Below are positions 52,926-56,021 of a stretch of 56,021 bases of DNA, in pieces. The translations under genes were made by a program, and so were the position numbers. Under the pieces are notes generated by a model, which was given only the letters and a program-made list of their open reading frames with translations, was not told the origin of the DNA and made no database searches. This DNA is from Halieaceae bacterium MED-G27 (GTDB lineage Bacteria > Pseudomonadota > Gammaproteobacteria > Pseudomonadales > Halieaceae). Location of the stretch: the NCBI GenBank assembly GCA_002456975.1, contig NTKA01000008.1, positions 1 through 56,021 of the forward strand. The letters are read 5' to 3'. Within the stretch, counting starts at the first letter, position 1, and the number at the start of each line of letters is the position of its first letter.

Positions 52926-53699
52926 TTAACGGGGCTGCATTCGAATTCCGCCGTCCAAACGGATGCACTCGCCGTTGATGTAATCATTATCGATGATCGC
53001 TGCAGCAAGCTTAGCGATCTCTTCAGGCTGACCCAAGCGCTGCGGATACAGCACCGCCTCAGAGAGCGAATCAATCGACGCCTGCGGCAAGCCCGCAAAC
53101 AACGGCGTGTTGATCATACCTGGAGCGATGGTATTGACGCGGATACCGCTTTTGGACAAATCACGCGCGATTGGCAGTGTCATACCCACGATGCCACCTT
53201 TGGTCGCACTGTAGGCAGCTTGCCCCATCTGGCCCTCATAGGCGGCTACCGATGCGGTATTGATGATAACGCCGCGCCCCATGTGCTCATCGACAGGCTC
53301 ATTGTGCTGCATGCGAACCGCACACAAGCGGATTACGTTGAAGGTACCAGTCAGGTTGACGGCGATGACCTTGTCCCACAAATCGAGCGGGAAAGCACCG
53401 TCTCTACCGACGGTTCGGGCGGCATTGGCGATACCCGCACAATTGACAACGGCATAGATCGCACCAAATTTGGCAACACCTGCTTCAACGCCAGCCTCGA
53501 CAGATGCTTCGTCGGCCACGTTCACCTGTGCGAACAGACAGCGATCAGCGCCGAGCTCCTCAACCATGGTGGCACCCGCCGACTCGTTGAGATCAAAAAT
53601 AATTACGTTGCCGCCGTCCGCGGCGATGCGTCGTGCGACTGCTTGACCGATACCCGAAGCGCCCCCGGTGACCACTGCAGCCTTACCTGAAATATCCAT
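52926..53699 (-). CDS. SDR family oxidoreductase, 3-hydroxyacyl-CoA dehydrogenase type II-like
   Basis: Classical short-chain dehydrogenase of 257 residues. The cofactor motif is TGGASGIG (11-18), with Asp36 in IIFDLNES indicating NAD. NCAG, Asn115, and the catalytic Ser150 (INTASVAAYEG), Tyr163 and Lys167 (YSATKGG) are all present. The sequence resembles 3-hydroxyacyl-CoA dehydrogenase type II (HSD10-like) proteins. It lies 32 bases after the thiolase-like gene and 30 before the hydratase, so dehydrogenation of the hydratase product is a natural reading. Confidence 0.9.
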   Translation of the reverse strand: MDISGKAAVVTGGASGIGQAVARRIAADGGNVIIFDLNESAGATMVEELGADRCLFAQVNVADEASVEAGVEAGVAKFGAIYAVVNCAGIANAARTVGRDGAFPLDLWDKVIAVNLTGTFNVIRLCAVRMQHNEPVDEHMGRGVIINTASVAAYEGQMGQAAYSATKGGIVGMTLPIARDLSKSGIRVNTIAPGMINTPLFAGLPQASIDSLSEAVLYPQRLGQPEEIAKLAAAIIDNDYINGECIRLDGGIRMQPR

Positions 53700-53731
53700 T
53701 ATAACTCCCTGTAAATAATACTAATTGTTTG

Positions 53732-55273
53732 TCAGCCAAGCCCGACAATATGATGGCTCTCGTTCTCTACTGGCTCTACGATGATTCGAGCTCCAATAGG
53801 TTCGCCGTTGAGAAATAACATAGAAACGTCGTCTTCGTTGGCAACACGCGCAGACACCACACGCCGATTATCCTCCAGAGCGCGTCCAATAGCGATAATC
53901 CACGCGCCCTCAGGCACCGATTTAATAGTAAAAGTCTCGACACGGACAACGCCGCTGTACGACTCATTAACTTGAACCGACTCGCCACTAGACACGAATG
54001 TAGGCTGCTCATTAGTAATATCGAAGTCGTTGGGCTCACTCGAGTAGACACCCACGGCATGTTTCGACAGATTGCCACCTAAGGCACCCACCATGACGGT
54101 CTGATGCTCTTTGGCCTGAATGCACTCCACTGCCGATGCGATCGCGTGTAGCGAGTAGCTGTTGCCAGGTCCGCCAAAAAACGGAAGCCCGCCAGTCAGG
54201 GTAAGAGGTCGAGGGTCCTCCCAATCCAAGCCTAACGCCTCAAGTGCTTCAATGACGGCCACCGGAAAACAGGAATAGAGATCGAAAGCATCGATATCGT
54301 CGAGCGATGCCCCAGAGGTGTTTAACGCCTGCGCGTAGGCCCAATGAAGCGCCGGTGAGGCACCGAGCTCGGGTCGGTTCAACACATCGGTCTCAGTAGC
54401 AATACCGTAGCCGTTGAGAAATACCGCGCGTTCAGCCAGCCCTAACTCTCTGGCCTGTTGATACGACGTGATGATCACCGCTGCCGCTTGGTTGACCCCA
54501 TCTTTCGCAACCATGGATTTGAGGTGAGGGTCTGTGATGACGCGGTTACCGGCAGACTCGGTGCCGATCTCATCAGCCGACGCCGACATAGCAAACATAG
54601 AATTGGGATTATCTCGAGCCACTTCCGCGAGACGTGCCAGCAGGCGCCCGAGCCGCTGTCGATAAGCTGCTCGATCCTCCCCCAGCTGATGCCGCTTCGC
54701 ATGCTCGAACAGTGGATAGATATCGGTCGGTGCAAGCGCCTTGTGACGCGCAAGATAAGGCACGAACATGCCATCGAGACCAATCCCATCATCAACGAAA
54801 TCGCCCGAGGTCTTTTCACTCCAGTCCACACTAGTGCCCGAGCGCTGATGGTGCCGCATGGTCCCTATTGCCTCGCCACCGCAGAGCACTGCAGCTCTAC
54901 AGTCGCCCCGCGCAACTGCGCGCGCTAACTTCGCTACCTGCTCCTGAGGACTTTGCCCACCAGCCTGCGCATACTGAAGCGTCACCCCAGTCAGCCCCAA
55001 GTGATCCGCGACGGAAATTGGCAGACCGTCGCTATAACCAAATGGTGCGAAGTGATAACGAATTTTCTCAGGCACAGAGTCGACAAAGGTGCGCGTCAAA
55101 GTGACGTTATCGATGATCTCCCTGAGCCTATCGGCCGCGCCTGACACCGCAATCGCTTTTTCAACCGCTTCGGCAATAATTTCAGCTGGGTCTAGCCCCC
55201 GCCATCCATCGTCAAGCCGATCGACTACTTGAGCCGCACTCACTAGCACAGGTCTTTGATCTAACGCCAACAC
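53732..55273 (-). CDS. Thiolase-like protein (TLP1 type), catalytic residues absent
   Basis: A 513-residue member of the thiolase superfamily. The usual nucleophile region reads YAQAGGQSPQ (101-110) with no cysteine; the GHP motif is replaced by FFGGPGNSY (366-373); and the second cysteine loop reads MVGALGGNLSK. DAFDLYSCFPVAV (328-340) and a C-terminal extension of about 90 residues rich in beta strands match the mycobacterial thiolase-like protein type 1, which binds CoA but lacks thiolase activity, as I recall. The start is GTG at 55273, one base after the tpiA stop. It is likely to be annotated as acetyl-CoA acetyltransferase, which would mislead. Confidence 0.85.
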   Translation of the reverse strand: MLALDQRPVLVSAAQVVDRLDDGWRGLDPAEIIAEAVEKAIAVSGAADRLREIIDNVTLTRTFVDSVPEKIRYHFAPFGYSDGLPISVADHLGLTGVTLQYAQAGGQSPQEQVAKLARAVARGDCRAAVLCGGEAIGTMRHHQRSGTSVDWSEKTSGDFVDDGIGLDGMFVPYLARHKALAPTDIYPLFEHAKRHQLGEDRAAYRQRLGRLLARLAEVARDNPNSMFAMSASADEIGTESAGNRVITDPHLKSMVAKDGVNQAAAVIITSYQQARELGLAERAVFLNGYGIATETDVLNRPELGASPALHWAYAQALNTSGASLDDIDAFDLYSCFPVAVIEALEALGLDWEDPRPLTLTGGLPFFGGPGNSYSLHAIASAVECIQAKEHQTVMVGALGGNLSKHAVGVYSSEPNDFDITNEQPTFVSSGESVQVNESYSGVVRVETFTIKSVPEGAWIIAIGRALEDNRRVVSARVANEDDVSMLFLNGEPIGARIIVEPVENESHHIVGLG

Positions 55274-55274
55274 C

Positions 55275-56000
55275 CTATCCCCCTGCGTTACGACAAATAT
55301 CCATGAACGATTCGGCGGTCAGCGAGGCGCCCCCCACCAGCAATCCGTCGATACCCTGCTCGGACATAAATTCGGCTGTGTTTTCCGGCTTTACACTGCC
55401 CCCATAAAGCACACGCCCATCGCCTTTTTTTCCAAATATTGATTTGAGCTCATTGGCGATAGCCTGCTGCACGGTGCCGGCGTCGCTCGGTTCTGCGGGC
55501 AAACCAGTACCGATTGCCCAAATCGGCTCGTAGGCAAACACCGGTGCCCTATGAAGCCCCCGCACCGCCGCCCTCACCTGCCGCTCGATCACAGCAAACG
55601 TCTCACCCGCCTCGCGCTCCTGACTCGACTCCCCTAAACAGATAATCGGGGTCAAACCCACCGCCTCGAGCTGCTGCGCCTTGGTCGCGATAATGTCATC
55701 GGTCTCGCCGTGTCTTTGGCGACGCTCAGAGTGTCCGACAATGCCAAATTGACAACCGAGCGCCAACAGGCTCGCGGCCGAACACTCCCCCGTAAACGCA
55801 CCCGATGCTTCGGAAGAGCAGTCTTGACCGGCAAGTTGTATACCGGGCACCTGTGATAGCAACCCTAGATAAGCCAATGGTGGTGCTATTACACAATCCA
55901 CAGCGGCATCGGCGGTGGCGCGCCAACTCGCGACAAACTCGCGAATTTCGGGCGCCTCAATGCTCATCTTCCAATTGGCAACCACTAGAGGTGTTATCAT
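55275..56000 (-). CDS. tpiA: Triosephosphate isomerase
   Basis: Glycolytic and gluconeogenic enzyme that interconverts dihydroxyacetone phosphate and glyceraldehyde 3-phosphate. It has 241 residues with Asn9 and Lys11 (ANWKM), His90 (VGHSERR), Glu158 in AYEPIWAIGTG, and the phosphate-binding LYGGSV and GLLVGGASL. All catalytic residues are intact. Its usual downstream neighbour secG is absent; instead the thiolase-like gene follows by one base. The ATG is at 56000, so the gene is complete, and the 21 bases beyond hold no feature. Confidence 0.97.
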   Translation of the reverse strand: MITPLVVANWKMSIEAPEIREFVASWRATADAAVDCVIAPPLAYLGLLSQVPGIQLAGQDCSSEASGAFTGECSAASLLALGCQFGIVGHSERRQRHGETDDIIATKAQQLEAVGLTPIICLGESSQEREAGETFAVIERQVRAAVRGLHRAPVFAYEPIWAIGTGLPAEPSDAGTVQQAIANELKSIFGKKGDGRVLYGGSVKPENTAEFMSEQGIDGLLVGGASLTAESFMDICRNAGG

Positions 56001-56021
56001 GGTTATCTCGCAATTCGGTGA

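Noticed and set aside
52746-53690. Plus-strand open frame of 314 codons opposite the hydratase and SDR genes
   Set aside because: Both sense-strand genes have full catalytic motifs and family length, and the antisense translation has no recognisable domain or ribosome-binding site.

Overview
The window is a stretch of chromosome from a gammaproteobacterium. The order gltA / sdhCDAB / sucAB-lpd-sucCD, the smc-zipA-ligA block, a full ccmABCDEFGHI operon, a PhoBR pair and the ybbAP/tesA arrangement are all typical of that class and closest to Pseudomonas and the former Cellvibrionales. A marine relative of the OM60/NOR5 or SAR92 type is a reasonable guess, but this rests on gene order and protein style only. 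No mobile element, rRNA, tRNA or CRISPR array was seen. No gap between genes exceeds about 300 bases; the longest (9457-9691, 12970-13157, 42607-42788, 46513-46727) are commented on below.

Layout. 1-12969, minus strand: the start of htpG (its 3' end is outside the window), then in transcription order sdhCDAB and sucAB-lpd-sucCD, each closed by a hairpin terminator. 13158-15583, plus: gltA and a KAS III-type beta-ketoacyl synthase, divergent from sdh. 15586-33717, minus: hisC, phoBR, a block read as smc-zipA-ligA-lipoprotein, and the cytochrome c maturation operon ccmA to ccmI, preceded by ttcA. 33900-34880, plus: mdh. 34938-38079, minus: the ABC transporter ybbA-ybbP, whose start codon overlaps that of the divergent tesA. 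tesA leads a plus-strand run of tesA, an ion channel with a C-terminal zinc ribbon, and the radical SAM protein YgiQ. 41692-45223: oxyR (minus) divergent from a rubrerythrin / GlpC-like Fe-S protein / DUF3501 cassette. 45289-49516: an exported FAD oxidoreductase, a HAD phosphatase, an anchored alpha/beta hydrolase, an exported thiol peroxidase of the GPx fold and a small HNH protein. 49675-56000, minus: tpiA, a thiolase-like protein without the catalytic residues, an SDR dehydrogenase, an enoyl-CoA hydratase, a lipoprotein carboxylesterase and a uridine kinase.

How the genes work together. Most of the window is central respiratory metabolism: citrate synthase, 2-oxoglutarate dehydrogenase, succinyl-CoA ligase, succinate dehydrogenase and malate dehydrogenase cover much of the TCA cycle, and the ccm genes equip the cell with c-type cytochromes. 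The accessory interest lies in three places: the OxyR-flanked rubrerythrin cassette, which looks like a peroxide-responsive redox module of undefined biochemistry; the acyl-CoA operon downstream of tpiA, built around a non-catalytic thiolase homologue; and the voltage-gated channel carrying a zinc ribbon. None of these is proven to be new from sequence reading alone.
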